Numbered from the stretch's first letter, positions 1 to 8,880 are shown. The stretch: 64,000 nt of DNA from Parapontixanthobacter sp963736595 (GCA_963736595.1 CAVTPG010000005.1:69235-133234); one strand, 5' to 3'. The notes: generated by a model from the sequence alone, not told the origin. Program-made: numbers and translations.

Positions 1-1442
1 TGGCCGCACATATGACCGAAAAATGTCCGCAAAAATCGTATGCTATCCTTGAGCAGCGCGAAAATCTGGGCGGAACATGGGATTTGTTCCGCTATCCCGG
101 TGTCCGCTCCGACAGCGATATGCACACGCTGGGATTCGAGTTTGAACCGTGGCAGCATGAAAAAAGCATCGCCGATGGTCCCGCCATTCTGAATTACCTG
201 CACCAGATCGTGGACGAGCGCGACATTCGGCAGCATATCCGTTTTTCCCGCCGCGTTTTGTCGGCAAATTTCGATACTGCGACAGCGCGCTGGAACGTGA
301 CTGTCGAACACGCCGGAAAGCAGCAGGTTTTGACCGCAAACTGGCTGTATCTCGGGTCAGGCTATTACGATTACGACGAGCCATATGATGCGGAATTTGC
401 GCTTGGCGATTTCGAAGGCACGGTGTTGCATCCGCAATTCTGGCCCAAGGAACTCGACTATTCCGGCAAGCGCGTTGTCGTGATCGGTTCGGGCGCAACG
501 GCGGTGACTATCGTCCCGTCGATGGCGGAGAAAGCAGCCCATGTCACCATGCTGCAACGCACGCCCACATGGATGATTTCACGCCCTGCAAAAGATGGCG
601 TGGCCAACTTCTTGCGCCGGATATTGCCCGGCGATCTGGCTTACAAAATCACGCGTTTCAAAAACGTCTTTATGCAGGATTTCACGTTCAAACTGGCCCA
701 GAGAAAGCCGGAAAAAGTAAAGAAGGAACTGCGCAAGGAATTGCGCAAGGCGCTGGGCGAGCATTACGACGAGCCGACCTTCACACCGCCTTACAATCCG
801 TGGGAGCAACGCCTGTGCCTGGTCCCCGACGCCGATCTGTTCGAAGCAATGAAAGGCGGTAAGGCCAGTATCGTCACTGATAAGATCGCCGCATTCGAAC
901 GGGGCGGAATTCGCCTCGAAAGCGGTGAGCACTTGGACGCCGATATCGTCGTGACAGCCACCGGTCTGAAGCTTGCCATAGCAGGCAAAATGACCGTCAG
1001 CATCGATGGCGAGCCGGTCGATTTCGCGCAGCGGTTCTACTACAAGGGCTGTATGTTTTCAAACGTGCCGAATTTGGCGGTCGTGTTCGGCTATCTCAAC
1101 GCAAGCTGGACTTTGCGCGCCGATATTAACGCCGATTATGTCTGCCGCGTCATCAACCATATGGACCAGGTCGGCGCTTTGCTCGCGGTTCCTGCCCTCA
1201 CAAAAACACAAGAAGCCGCGCTGGAGGAAGACGACATATTCGACTTTTCCAGCGGGTATATTCAGCGGTCCAAGCACATCATGCCGAAGAATGCGATCGC
1301 CTATCCATGGCGGTTGAACCAGGATTACGTGCTGGACAAAAAGCGGATGCGCAAAGATCCGGTCGATGATGGCATTTTGGCTTTTGAGCAAACACCGTCC
1401 GCGACGCAGCCAGACGACAGGCCCTTGGAAACCGTCACATAA
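1..1442 (+). CDS. Flavin-dependent monooxygenase, Baeyer-Villiger type (5' partial)
   Basis: FAD- and NADPH-dependent monooxygenase that would insert oxygen into ketones or oxidise soft nucleophiles in the cytosol. The reading frame is open to the window edge and the N-terminal FAD-binding glycine motif is missing, so the true start lies upstream; the first ATG at 12 is internal. Counting from that ATG, GGTW (about residues 20-23), the Baeyer-Villiger fingerprint FEGTVLHPQFWP (134-145) and the NADPH-binding GSGATA motif (159-164) are visible. The fingerprint separates it from ordinary flavin monooxygenases. Substrate cannot be told. The next gene starts 44 bp downstream on the same strand. 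Confidence 0.88.
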   Translation, partial: AAHMTEKCPQKSYAILEQRENLGGTWDLFRYPGVRSDSDMHTLGFEFEPWQHEKSIADGPAILNYLHQIVDERDIRQHIRFSRRVLSANFDTATARWNVTVEHAGKQQVLTANWLYLGSGYYDYDEPYDAEFALGDFEGTVLHPQFWPKELDYSGKRVVVIGSGATAVTIVPSMAEKAAHVTMLQRTPTWMISRPAKDGVANFLRRILPGDLAYKITRFKNVFMQDFTFKLAQRKPEKVKKELRKELRKALGEHYDEPTFTPPYNPWEQRLCLVPDADLFEAMKGGKASIVTDKIAAFERGGIRLESGEHLDADIVVTATGLKLAIAGKMTVSIDGEPVDFAQRFYYKGCMFSNVPNLAVVFGYLNASWTLRADINADYVCRVINHMDQVGALLAVPALTKTQEAALEEDDIFDFSSGYIQRSKHIMPKNAIAYPWRLNQDYVLDKKRMRKDPVDDGILAFEQTPSATQPDDRPLETVT

Positions 1443-1486
1443 GAAACGCCTTTCGCTGATCCGGGCTTTTGCCTAAGCGATGATGT

Positions 1487-2257
1487 ATGAGTTCAGCCAC
1501 GAAATCCGACCGCGTGTATAAAGCCGCCCTGATCGTTATCGGCGATGAAATCCTGTCCGGGCGCACCCATGACAAGAACATTGCGCAGGTCGCTTCCTGG
1601 CTTCAGGTGCAGGGCATTCGCCTTGATGAAGTACGGGTGGTGCCTGATGTCGAAGAACGGATCGTGGAAGCCGTGAACATTCTACGCAGCCGTAATGATT
1701 ACCTCTTCACGACTGGCGGTATCGGGCCGACACATGACGACATCACTGTCGATGCGGTTTCAGCCGCACTGGGTTTGGAAGTCGAAATCCACCCTGATGC
1801 TTATGCTATCCTAGAGAAATATTACGCGGACAAAGGCGGTTTAAACGAGGGCCGATTGCGCATGGCCCGCGCACCGCAAGGCGCGGAACTTATTGCCAAT
1901 GAAAAATCCGGTGCGCCCGGCATCAAGATCGGCAACATCTTCCTGATGGCTGGCGTGCCGCACATCACCGCCGGGATGCTGGACGCCTTGACCGGAACGC
2001 TGGAAGGTGGCGCGCAACTTATCAGCGAGACCATCGGCGGTTTCATTCCAGAAAGCGAAGTTGCCGGCATTCTTCGCGAAGTCGAAAAAGCGCACGAAAC
2101 CTGTCAGATTGGCAGCTATCCCTTCTTTCGTGAAGGCAAAGTCGGCGCAAATTTCGTGATCCGTTCGACCAAGCAAGACGACTTGAACAGCTGCGTTCAC
2201 AGCCTGAGCGATGCGCTGTCCGCCGCCGGTTTCGACTTCACACCGGGCGGAATTTAA
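1487..2257 (+). CDS. Molybdopterin-binding domain protein (CinA N-terminal / MoaB-like)
   Basis: 256-aa single-domain protein of the MoaB/Mog/CinA N-terminal fold. The family signatures IGDEILSGRT (18-27) and TTGGIGPTHDD (75-85) are intact; in related proteins these bind molybdopterin or a nucleotide. The C-terminal nicotinamide-nucleotide amidase domain of full CinA is absent, so this is the short form common in alphaproteobacteria, often annotated as competence/damage-inducible protein A. It follows the monooxygenase on the same strand. The exact reaction is unknown; a link to molybdenum cofactor handling is inference from the family. Confidence 0.87.
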   Translation: MSSATKSDRVYKAALIVIGDEILSGRTHDKNIAQVASWLQVQGIRLDEVRVVPDVEERIVEAVNILRSRNDYLFTTGGIGPTHDDITVDAVSAALGLEVEIHPDAYAILEKYYADKGGLNEGRLRMARAPQGAELIANEKSGAPGIKIGNIFLMAGVPHITAGMLDALTGTLEGGAQLISETIGGFIPESEVAGILREVEKAHETCQIGSYPFFREGKVGANFVIRSTKQDDLNSCVHSLSDALSAAGFDFTPGGI

Positions 2258-2352
2258 GCCTTTGGCATGGGCCGAAAAATTCGGGCCACAAGAGTGTCTA
2301 AACGGGGTCTAGAGCACCCAAGCCGTACCTGACGGTCGCCCAACTGGCTCGA

Positions 2353-2517
2353 TTACTCGTTATGTTCGCGGATATCTTCGCGGACTTCTTTTGCACCACG
2401 TTCACCGGCGATTTCCTCGGCGCGGGTGGTCGAGCGGCTGCGCATATAAGCATAGATAATCGCCGCGATCAGCAGGACCGGCCCGATGATCGTGATAAGG
2501 CTCCAAAACGATTCCAT
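2353..2517 (-). CDS. Small single-span membrane protein (54 aa)
   Basis: Short gene read as MESFWSLITIIGPVLLI at its start. A hydrophobic segment at about residues 6-24 is followed by a charged, probably cytoplasmic tail rich in Arg and Glu (SRSTTRAEEIAGERG). A GGAGAA ribosome-binding site lies 5 bases before the ATG, which supports translation. It sits alone on the minus strand, facing the end of the molybdopterin-binding gene and downstream of the rplA terminator, so it probably has its own promoter. I do not recognise a named family. Confidence 0.62.
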   Translation of the reverse strand: MESFWSLITIIGPVLLIAAIIYAYMRSRSTTRAEEIAGERGAKEVREDIREHNE

Positions 2518-2630
2518 TGTAATTCTCCATTGCGTTTCTGATCGATCAACGCGCCAAACGCATTTGCTTTCCGGTTATCGCAACGGGCACACCAGAAACG
2601 CCGGACATTCTCAGCAGGAGCATAAGAAAA

Positions 2631-2670
2631 GGGCCGGAAAGCGTTATGCTCTCCGACCCTTCTTTTCTTA
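2631..2670 (-). terminator. Bidirectional intrinsic terminator after rplKA
   Basis: A 12-bp stem (2631-2642 with 2648-2659, two G-T wobbles) and a 5-base loop are followed by a T-rich run on each strand (TTTTCTT on minus, TTCTTTTCTT on plus). It lies about 100 bp after the rplA stop codon and is the likely end of the rplK-rplA transcript. Confidence 0.85.
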
Positions 2671-2768
2671 ATCTCAGTCGCCAACGGGCCATGCGGCCTC
2701 TGGCTATCGCACTAACCGCGTCGGGCCGTCGCCCTCTGGCTGCCGCGATCAGGATTGCACGTTTATTC

Positions 2769-3464
2769 TTAACCACCTTCGATTTCGGTCAAGTCCATTT
2801 TCAGGCCCGGCCCATGCGTCGAAGTCAGAGATACCTTTTTCAGATACTTGCCTTTTCCGCCAGTTGGCTTGGCCTTCATGATGGCATCCGTCATCGCTTT
2901 GAAATTGGCTTTGATGTCGTCATCTTTAAAGCTCATCTTGCCGATAGCCGAGTGGATGATACCCATTTTCTCAACCCGGAATTCAACCTGTCCGCCCTTG
3001 GCGTCCTTAACGGCCTGTTCCACATTCGGCGTAACCGTGCCCAGTTTCGGGTTCGGCATCAGGCCCTTGGGACCAAGCACTTTACCCAACCGGCCCACAA
3101 CGCTCATCATATCGGGCGTTGCGATCACGCGGTCATAGTCGAGATTACCGGCCTGCATATCTTCCATCAGGTCTTCAGCGCCAACCTTGTCAGCACCTGC
3201 GGCAGTTGCCTTATCGGCATTGTCACCGCGAGCGAACACGGCAACTTTGACGTCTTTACCAGTGCCCGATGGCAGCGAAACCATGCCGCGCACCATCTGA
3301 TCGGCGTGCCGTGGATCGACACCCAAATTCATGGCGATTTCAACCGTCTCGTCGAATTTCTTGCTGGCGTGCTCGCGCAATGTCGCAATCGCTTCGTCCA
3401 CGCCATACAGCTTTTCATTGTCCAGCTCTGCGCGGACTTTCTGCGTTTTTGTCAGTTTAACCAT
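2769..3464 (-). CDS. rplA: 50S ribosomal protein L1
   Basis: Primary 23S rRNA-binding protein of the L1 stalk; in many bacteria it also represses its own operon by binding the mRNA leader. The protein starts MVKLTKTQKVRAELD and is 231 aa, the usual length. I chose the ATG at 3464 over an in-frame ATG 8 codons upstream because the upstream one lies inside rplK and the inner one has a GGAGGG ribosome-binding site. Conserved stretches such as PKGLMPNPKLGTV are present. The start lies 4 bp after the rplK stop, so the two genes are co-translated. Confidence 0.98.
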   Translation of the reverse strand: MVKLTKTQKVRAELDNEKLYGVDEAIATLREHASKKFDETVEIAMNLGVDPRHADQMVRGMVSLPSGTGKDVKVAVFARGDNADKATAAGADKVGAEDLMEDMQAGNLDYDRVIATPDMMSVVGRLGKVLGPKGLMPNPKLGTVTPNVEQAVKDAKGGQVEFRVEKMGIIHSAIGKMSFKDDDIKANFKAMTDAIMKAKPTGGKGKYLKKVSLTSTHGPGLKMDLTEIEGG

Positions 3465-3468
3465 CGGT

Positions 3469-3900
3469 TCAGCCCTCCACCACTTCAAGGCCCATCGAAC
3501 GCACGGAGCCTTCGATGATCTTCATGGCCTGATCGACATCATTCGCGTTCAAATCGGCCATTTTTGCTTCGGCAATTTCCTTGACCTGGCTGCGCTTGAT
3601 CGAGCCTGCGACGACTTTGCCGGGTTCTTTCGAACCGGATTTCAGCTTCGTCGCTTTCTTGATGTAATAGCTGGCGGGCGGCGTTTTCGTCGTGAATGTG
3701 AACGAGCGATCGGCAAAGACCGTGATGGTCGTCGGGATCGGAGCGTTCTTTTCCAAATCCTGCGTCGCGGCGTTGAACGCCTTGCAGAATTCCATGATGT
3801 TTACGCCGCGCTGACCCAGAGCCGGGCCAATTGGCGGAGAGGGATTGGCGGTGCCGGCGGGCACCTGCAACTTGATATAACCTTCGATTTTCTTGGCCAT
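3469..3900 (-). CDS. rplK: 50S ribosomal protein L11
   Basis: 143-aa L11, part of the GTPase-associated centre of the large subunit. The N-terminal part (IKLQVPAGTANPSPPIGPALGQ) is the classic proline-rich L11 signature, and the C-terminal rRNA-binding domain is complete. A near-perfect AAAGGAGG ribosome-binding site precedes the ATG. It is first in an rplK-rplA operon. In most proteobacteria nusG or secE-nusG lies directly upstream; here it lies about 5 kb away, behind glycosyltransferase genes and a Crp-like regulator. Confidence 0.98.
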   Translation of the reverse strand: MAKKIEGYIKLQVPAGTANPSPPIGPALGQRGVNIMEFCKAFNAATQDLEKNAPIPTTITVFADRSFTFTTKTPPASYYIKKATKLKSGSKEPGKVVAGSIKRSQVKEIAEAKMADLNANDVDQAMKIIEGSVRSMGLEVVEG

Positions 3901-4031
3901 GATGGCCTCCTTTCACACTGTCGGCGGCGGGCAATGTGCCCAGACACCTCATGTTAAGCGGTCAGACAGCTTGTTTTACCAAGCCTCCCGCGTTCCCGAA
4001 TTCGGGATTTCTCTTGTATGAGAAGTCCGCG

Positions 4032-4059
4032 CACATAGCGTTTTGGTGCGCAAATGCAA
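4032..4059 (-). promoter_or_regulatory. Candidate rplK promoter
   Basis: On the minus strand TTGCAT and TATGTG stand 16 bp apart, about 135 bp before rplK. The leader that follows can form several small hairpins, including the 12-bp palindrome CCCGAATTCGGG and GCTTG/CAAGC around 3970-3985, which could be an L1/L11 autoregulatory leader. The promoter match is only moderate. A separate promoter is needed because the upstream gene is a glycosyltransferase. Confidence 0.35.
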
Positions 4060-4085
4060 TGGATTTGTGCAGGGATGATTCCGAC

Positions 4086-5615
4086 TTATGGTTCAGATGG
4101 TGTAGATGAGACCTTGCTGAATCTATCACGACATTGGTTCTGCCAGACCGAATAATTGTATGTTTCGCCAACTTTGCGATAGCACCGCCATATAACCGAA
4201 AACCTTTCATCAATTCTCAGAAATGGCAAATATTCAAATGTATCTGATTCGAAGTAGGATTTGTTGTCTCGCTCATCTATGAATACTGTTTCGGGGCGGA
4301 GTTTTTCAATGTCATCAATTACGTTAACGCGCGCTTTCAATAAAACTTCTCGCAATTCCGCGCATTCATTGGGATCACAATCATCATTTTCCAAGCGATT
4401 GTAAGCACCGGGAATGAGCCATTGCACTGGATAGCGGCTCGTCCAATTTCCCGATACGTTGTTAATGAACGGGAATGAAGCCGACACATTGCTACTCAAC
4501 ACCAAGATATTGGTATTCGGTGCTTTCACAAAACTCTCGAAGGCATTTGGCATTTGCTGCTGATAAGGGCCGCGGGCAATTTGCGGGCCGAGAGTAAACA
4601 GGATCGGCAAAATAAGAAGAACCAGCTTCATCGGCGACATTTGCTTGTTTTGATGAAGATTTAAAAGCGCACAAGAGGAGGCTAAAATAACAAGGCCCGA
4701 CGCCGGTAGAATTTGGTAGTTCCATCCCTTAAATTGCAGCAAATATGATATAATACCGCCTATTGCGCCGGCAGCCAAGATAAGAGTAGCATCGTCTATC
4801 CACGCGCGATATATAATCACAAGCATGCCAAGAGTGGCCAGCGCTACAATTTCTGGCCGCGCCCAAACGACTGTGGGATTGGCTTCGTAAGAGACGTACA
4901 CCAATTGCGCTGTTGGGACGACCTCGCTCACATATGCTGGATGCACAACCACAATGAATACTAGGTAGGCAAGCAGTCCCGCTCCAAGCGTCCAATTCGT
5001 CGGCGAAAAGACTTCGCCAAGCTGTTTCTGACGGACAAGACGCATCAGTACCATTGCCGCTGGAATAGCCAGGAAATACGGCTTTAGCGCGAAGCCTAAC
5101 AAAGCGAATGCTGCCACGGCGCATTGCTCGGCCAATTTGAGCGCAGAACTGCGGTCTCGAAACGCCATGTGTATCGAATAGGGTAGTGCAAAAATCAGCA
5201 GAAAATGCTCTCGCTGACCAAATTCTGAAATTGGCAAGATGAATAGTAGGACCAGAATGGCCGCGAAGAAACCAATTGTTTTCGCAGTCGAAAAAGCAGC
5301 TAAATTTATCAGCCGCAGACACCATAGAGCTGATATCCCTGCCAAGCTTATGAGATACAGCAAGTATGTTGTTGTCGGATTGGCCCCGAATGCCTTGGAA
5401 ATATACAGCGACGGAGTCGTCAGATAAAAAGCCAGTGGCGGATTAATCTCGTAAATGTCGGAATAAAGCTCCGCCCCACCGATAAATTTCTGCGTGGCTA
5501 TTAAGTACCAGCTGGCATCGTGTGAAAGATCATGCTGCGGGTAAAACAGGGCGCTTGCCACAACTAGCAACGCCAAGCTTGCCAGACATAATATATTGGC
5601 TCGTTGTGCAGTCAT
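4086..5615 (-). CDS. Multi-pass membrane glycosyltransferase (GT-C / ArnT-PMT-like)
   Basis: 509-aa polytopic inner-membrane protein with about ten hydrophobic segments and a soluble C-terminal part rich in charged residues and cysteines. After the first membrane span comes DASWYLIA and then INPPLAFYLTTPS, the pattern of the first periplasmic loop in GT39/ArnT-like GT-C enzymes, where an acidic residue is catalytic and the sugar donor is polyprenyl-linked. It would transfer a sugar on the periplasmic side. It is divergent from a GtrB-like and GtrA-like pair, which would make and flip such a donor. Base composition is more AT-rich than the flanking ribosomal genes. Acceptor unknown; family assignment is from pattern, not a profile search. 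Confidence 0.66.
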   Translation of the reverse strand: MTAQRANILCLASLALLVVASALFYPQHDLSHDASWYLIATQKFIGGAELYSDIYEINPPLAFYLTTPSLYISKAFGANPTTTYLLYLISLAGISALWCLRLINLAAFSTAKTIGFFAAILVLLFILPISEFGQREHFLLIFALPYSIHMAFRDRSSALKLAEQCAVAAFALLGFALKPYFLAIPAAMVLMRLVRQKQLGEVFSPTNWTLGAGLLAYLVFIVVVHPAYVSEVVPTAQLVYVSYEANPTVVWARPEIVALATLGMLVIIYRAWIDDATLILAAGAIGGIISYLLQFKGWNYQILPASGLVILASSCALLNLHQNKQMSPMKLVLLILPILFTLGPQIARGPYQQQMPNAFESFVKAPNTNILVLSSNVSASFPFINNVSGNWTSRYPVQWLIPGAYNRLENDDCDPNECAELREVLLKARVNVIDDIEKLRPETVFIDERDNKSYFESDTFEYLPFLRIDERFSVIWRCYRKVGETYNYSVWQNQCRDRFSKVSSTPSEP

Positions 5616-5738
5616 TATTGCTCCGATGAGCCCTCATCTGCGGCAAATCGGTTAAATAGATATTAACGAAGTTCGGTAAGGAAGTGGCGAACCTATCCCG
5701 GCGCATATTGAAGCGCCATCCGCCGGAGCCATTACTAA

Positions 5739-6728
5739 ATGCTTGAACATCAGGACTTTGCTAAACAGCTTGCGGAGCAAGCCAAAGACTCGATTTCGAT
5801 CATTGTGCCCGTTCTAAATGAGCAGGCGAATATCGCATGCTTTATCGAGGCTCTGGACGCGGTCATTGCAACCGCTTGGCCTACAGCGCCAAATCGACCT
5901 TCGTTCGAACTGATCTTTGTCGATGATGGCAGCACCGATGAGACAGCTTTTGTAGTTCGTGAAATTTGCCGCATTGATCGGCGTGTGAGGCTTGTCAGCT
6001 TGTCGCGTAATTTTGGAAAAGAAGCGGCGCTTAGCGCAGGAATGGCAGCCAGTTCGGGCGACGCCATTATCCCGATGGATGTCGACTTACAGGATCCACC
6101 CGAATTGATCGTCGATATGATCGCGAAATGGCGATCAGGAACGAAAATCGTAAACGCCAAGCGCGTAGATCGCAGCAGCGATGGCTTCATAAAACGGTCC
6201 AGCTCACGATTATTTTACAGATTGGTCAATACGCTGGCTGACCGCCCGATTGACAATGATGTCGGTGATTATCGCCTGCTTGATCGCGATGCCGTCGATG
6301 TTTTGAACAGAATGACCGAGCAATCACGCTTCAACAAAGGCTTGTTCTCGTGGATCGGCTTCACCAGCGAGACAATCGAATATACCCGGCCCGCTCGCGA
6401 ATTGGGCAAGAGCAAATGGAAGCCATCGGCATTAATGAATTTGGCGCTTGATGGTATCACATCCACCACAACATTCCCGTTGCGTATATGGACTCTAATA
6501 GGCGCGAGCATAGCAACCCTCGCTTTTCTGTACGCTGCGGTGATTATCGCTTACACGATAGTCACAGGTGGTGATGCGCCAGGCTATGCCTCGATTATGG
6601 TCGCCGTCCTGTTTCTCGGCGGATTAAATTTGCTTAGTCTTGGTCTGATGGGCGAATATATTGGGCGTATTGCCATACAAGTGCGCAACCGGCCCTTATA
6701 CGTCGTGTCGTCGAAGGAGGGGTTCTAG
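5739..6728 (+). CDS. GtrB/DPM1-like polyprenyl-phosphate glycosyltransferase (GT2)
   Basis: 329-aa family 2 glycosyltransferase that probably loads a sugar from a nucleotide donor onto undecaprenyl phosphate at the cytoplasmic face. The GT-A domain carries SIIVPVLNEQ (20-29), DDGSTDE (62-68) and DVDLQDP (114-120). Two C-terminal membrane spans (about 245-270 and 280-305) match the GtrB/YfdH layout. It is the first gene of a three-gene unit with a methyltransferase (1-bp overlap) and a GtrA protein. The sugar cannot be deduced. Confidence 0.88.
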   Translation: MLEHQDFAKQLAEQAKDSISIIVPVLNEQANIACFIEALDAVIATAWPTAPNRPSFELIFVDDGSTDETAFVVREICRIDRRVRLVSLSRNFGKEAALSAGMAASSGDAIIPMDVDLQDPPELIVDMIAKWRSGTKIVNAKRVDRSSDGFIKRSSSRLFYRLVNTLADRPIDNDVGDYRLLDRDAVDVLNRMTEQSRFNKGLFSWIGFTSETIEYTRPARELGKSKWKPSALMNLALDGITSTTTFPLRIWTLIGASIATLAFLYAAVIIAYTIVTGGDAPGYASIMVAVLFLGGLNLLSLGLMGEYIGRIAIQVRNRPLYVVSSKEGF

Positions 6729-7459
6729 TGGACACCGCTGCTTTTCAGTCGCTTCGCGATAATCAGCAGAACCATTGGTGGTTTCGCGGTCGGCGGAAAA
6801 TTGTCAGCAAACTGATTGCCGATAACATTCGCTTGCCAGAGGATGCTGAAATATTGGAAGCTGGGTGTGGCTACGGCGGTAATCTCGATATGCTGAGCGA
6901 ATTTGGACAAGTGCAGGCCTTCGAGTTTTCCGAGCAAGCCCTGTCGCACGTTCAGCAGACAACATCGCACAATATTGCGTGGGGCAAACTTCCCGAACGC
7001 ATCGGATTTGGCGATCGCCGCTTTGATCTGATTGCGTTGCTTGATGTGCTCGAACATATTAGCGAAGATACCAAAACTCTGGCGACTTTAGGGCAGAGAC
7101 TAACCGCTGACGGTCGCATTGTGCTAACCGTACCGGCCTTGCCTTGGTTATGGTCGGAACATGATGTGCTACATCACCATCATCGTCGCTATACCAAAAA
7201 GCTTTTATCGCATCGCATCCAAGAAGCTGGCCTTAAGACTGTAAAAGTCGGATACTTCAACACGCTGCTTTTCCCTTTGGCCGTAGCCCAAAGAGGATTA
7301 GCCAAGTGTGGAATCGCAGTGAATTCTGATAAGGAACCGCCTTCACCGTGGCTCAATATGGCTTTGACTACTATCTTTTCGAAAGAAGCGTCTTTAGTCA
7401 ATCATGTACGTTTGCCAATCGGCCTGTCGCTTTTCGCGATTATACAAAAAGGCAGGTAG
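6728..7459 (+). CDS. Class I SAM-dependent methyltransferase
   Basis: 243-aa Rossmann-fold methyltransferase. Motif I is EAGCGYG (45-51), DVLEH (106-110) is typical of the Methyltransf_11/23 groups, and the start NHWWFRGRR (15-23) is common in methyltransferases of polysaccharide clusters. It starts with GTG overlapping the last base of the GT2 gene and has an AAGGAGGGG ribosome-binding site. Between GtrB and GtrA genes, its likely substrate is a sugar, the lipid-linked sugar or a glycan end; this is inferred from context. Confidence 0.82.
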   Translation: MDTAAFQSLRDNQQNHWWFRGRRKIVSKLIADNIRLPEDAEILEAGCGYGGNLDMLSEFGQVQAFEFSEQALSHVQQTTSHNIAWGKLPERIGFGDRRFDLIALLDVLEHISEDTKTLATLGQRLTADGRIVLTVPALPWLWSEHDVLHHHHRRYTKKLLSHRIQEAGLKTVKVGYFNTLLFPLAVAQRGLAKCGIAVNSDKEPPSPWLNMALTTIFSKEASLVNHVRLPIGLSLFAIIQKGR

Positions 7460-7463
7460 TGCT

Positions 7464-7865
7464 TTGCCGTTAATTCGCCAATTGACATCGTTCAGCCTTA
7501 TTGGAATTAGCGCTACGTTTGCCCATGTTGCGCTTGCTTATGTTTTAATGGAAAGTGCAAAGGTTGATCTATTCTTGGCAAACCTAATGGGTGCTGGATG
7601 CGCTTATCTTGTCTCGTTTATCGGCAATGTTACACTGACATTTAGCGCCAGATCAAATTTAGCTTTGGCGGCTGCAAAATACGGTCTGGTGTCGCTATTC
7701 AGTGCCTGCCTGTCCAGCATCATACTTTTCGCGACGACCAAACTAGGATTGCCTAATTACGCTTATGTGTTTCTTGTCCTGTTATTCATTCCGCCGATGA
7801 CATTTGCGCTGGCTAAATGGTGGGTTTTTCGAAAATGTGACAGCCACTCTAACCACAGCGCTTAG
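7464..7865 (+). CDS. GtrA family membrane protein
   Basis: Four-span membrane protein of the GtrA/DPMS_2 family, thought to flip or help flip polyprenyl-phosphate sugars across the inner membrane. Spans appear at about residues 10-30, 35-55, 70-90 and 95-115, with the typical ending FALAKWWVFRK. I chose a TTG start at 7464, 4 bp after the methyltransferase stop with AGGCAGG in front; an ATG at 7404 in the same frame would add 20 residues but overlap the upstream gene by 56 bp. It completes the GtrB-methyltransferase-GtrA unit. Confidence 0.83.
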   Translation: MPLIRQLTSFSLIGISATFAHVALAYVLMESAKVDLFLANLMGAGCAYLVSFIGNVTLTFSARSNLALAAAKYGLVSLFSACLSSIILFATTKLGLPNYAYVFLVLLFIPPMTFALAKWWVFRKCDSHSNHSA

Positions 7866-7922
7866 CTTTAACAGCAATTCGAACTCATCAGGAACCAACC
7901 GGACCCTTCGCGCGTCGAACAA

Positions 7923-8027
7923 ATGTTACAAACGAGGCTGATGGCGGCGGTCGCTGAAGGCTACTCGGTAATCTGCTTTCCGGTCGATCAGCGGCGCGGA
8001 TGGTCGCCAACGAAGTTTCTTCTGTGA
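7923..8027 (+). other. Possible small ORF or gene remnant upstream of the Crp-like gene
   Basis: A 34-codon frame (MLQTRLMAAVAEGYSVICF...) with protein-like composition lies between gtrA and the regulator. The frame is open further upstream, to a stop near 7870, without a usual start codon. It could be the end of a gene truncated when the glycosyltransferase cassette arrived, or chance. No good ribosome-binding site is seen. Confidence 0.22.
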
Positions 8028-8055
8028 CGCTTCTTTTAAGGCCTAGGATGCTGCC

Positions 8056-8856
8056 ATGTCAGACACGATCCAGAAATCCGCGCAGAACCTCTCTGAAACA
8101 CAAGTTCAATCAATCTCGCAGCGCGCCGATGATACCGATACAGCTTCTGCGCTGGCCATGCGGCTGGCCCATCACCATGAACGCCCGCCCAGCGATTTCA
8201 GCGATTTGCCGTGGGACGACAAGCAATTGGTGACGAAGCCACGCGGCGATGTACTGTATCGCGAAGGCGGAGATGAGCGGCATCTGTATATTCTGGAAAG
8301 CGGCTGGGCGATTGGCTGGGTCGCCTTGCGCCATGCCCGCCGCTTCATCCACCGCATTTATCAGCGAGGCGACATCATCGGGCTGGAGGATATCAACTGG
8401 TCCTATGCCACGACGACCGTAGAGGCGCTGGAGGATATCAGCACTATCCGCATCCACAAGACCGGCCTCAGTCAAGCGATCCGCGACGAGGCACGCTATG
8501 GCACGGCGTTGCTGGGCATTGCGATGCTGGATCAAGTGATTGCGATGGACCGCGCACGCTCAAACAGCCGCTCTTATGGTGCCGGAAGGCTGGCGCATCT
8601 GCTGTTACAGGTCGAGGCGCGCTCGCAAGTCACCGGCGATGTTAAGAATGGCGCGTTTCTGTTTCCGCTGGCGCAATACCAGATCGCCGATGCGCTGGGC
8701 CTGACGCCTATTCACACCAACCGTTCGGTGCAGCAACTCTTGCAAGGCGGGTTGATATCGCGGGACAAGAAAATGTACCGGATCGAAGATCGTCAGGCGA
8801 TGGAAGATCTGGCCGAGTTTACCAATCGCTACGTGGTGACGCACAAGCTGGGGTAA
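8056..8856 (+). CDS. Crp/Fnr family transcriptional regulator
   Basis: 266-aa protein with an N-terminal cyclic-nucleotide-binding-like beta-barrel (about 50-150, including REGGDERHLYILESGWA) and a C-terminal winged helix (about 195-245, with YQIADALGLTPIHTNRSVQQL). No Fnr-type N-terminal cysteine cluster is seen, so iron-sulfur sensing is unlikely. Proteins of this form are common in Sphingomonadales and usually of unknown signal. It is convergent with nusG and may or may not belong to the glycosyltransferase unit upstream. Confidence 0.88.
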   Translation: MSDTIQKSAQNLSETQVQSISQRADDTDTASALAMRLAHHHERPPSDFSDLPWDDKQLVTKPRGDVLYREGGDERHLYILESGWAIGWVALRHARRFIHRIYQRGDIIGLEDINWSYATTTVEALEDISTIRIHKTGLSQAIRDEARYGTALLGIAMLDQVIAMDRARSNSRSYGAGRLAHLLLQVEARSQVTGDVKNGAFLFPLAQYQIADALGLTPIHTNRSVQQLLQGGLISRDKKMYRIEDRQAMEDLAEFTNRYVVTHKLG

Positions 8857-8880
8857 TGCACCCCGCGCTGCGCAGCTTCA

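Noticed and set aside
2646..3518. 290-codon open frame on the plus strand opposite rplA and the end of rplK
   Set aside because: It lies antisense to two conserved ribosomal protein genes; such long shadow frames are common in GC-rich coding DNA and it shows no domain.
4086..7865. Phage-borne serotype-conversion gtr locus
   Set aside because: The gene types fit, but no integrase, attachment repeat or phage gene is present, so only the functional analogy was kept.
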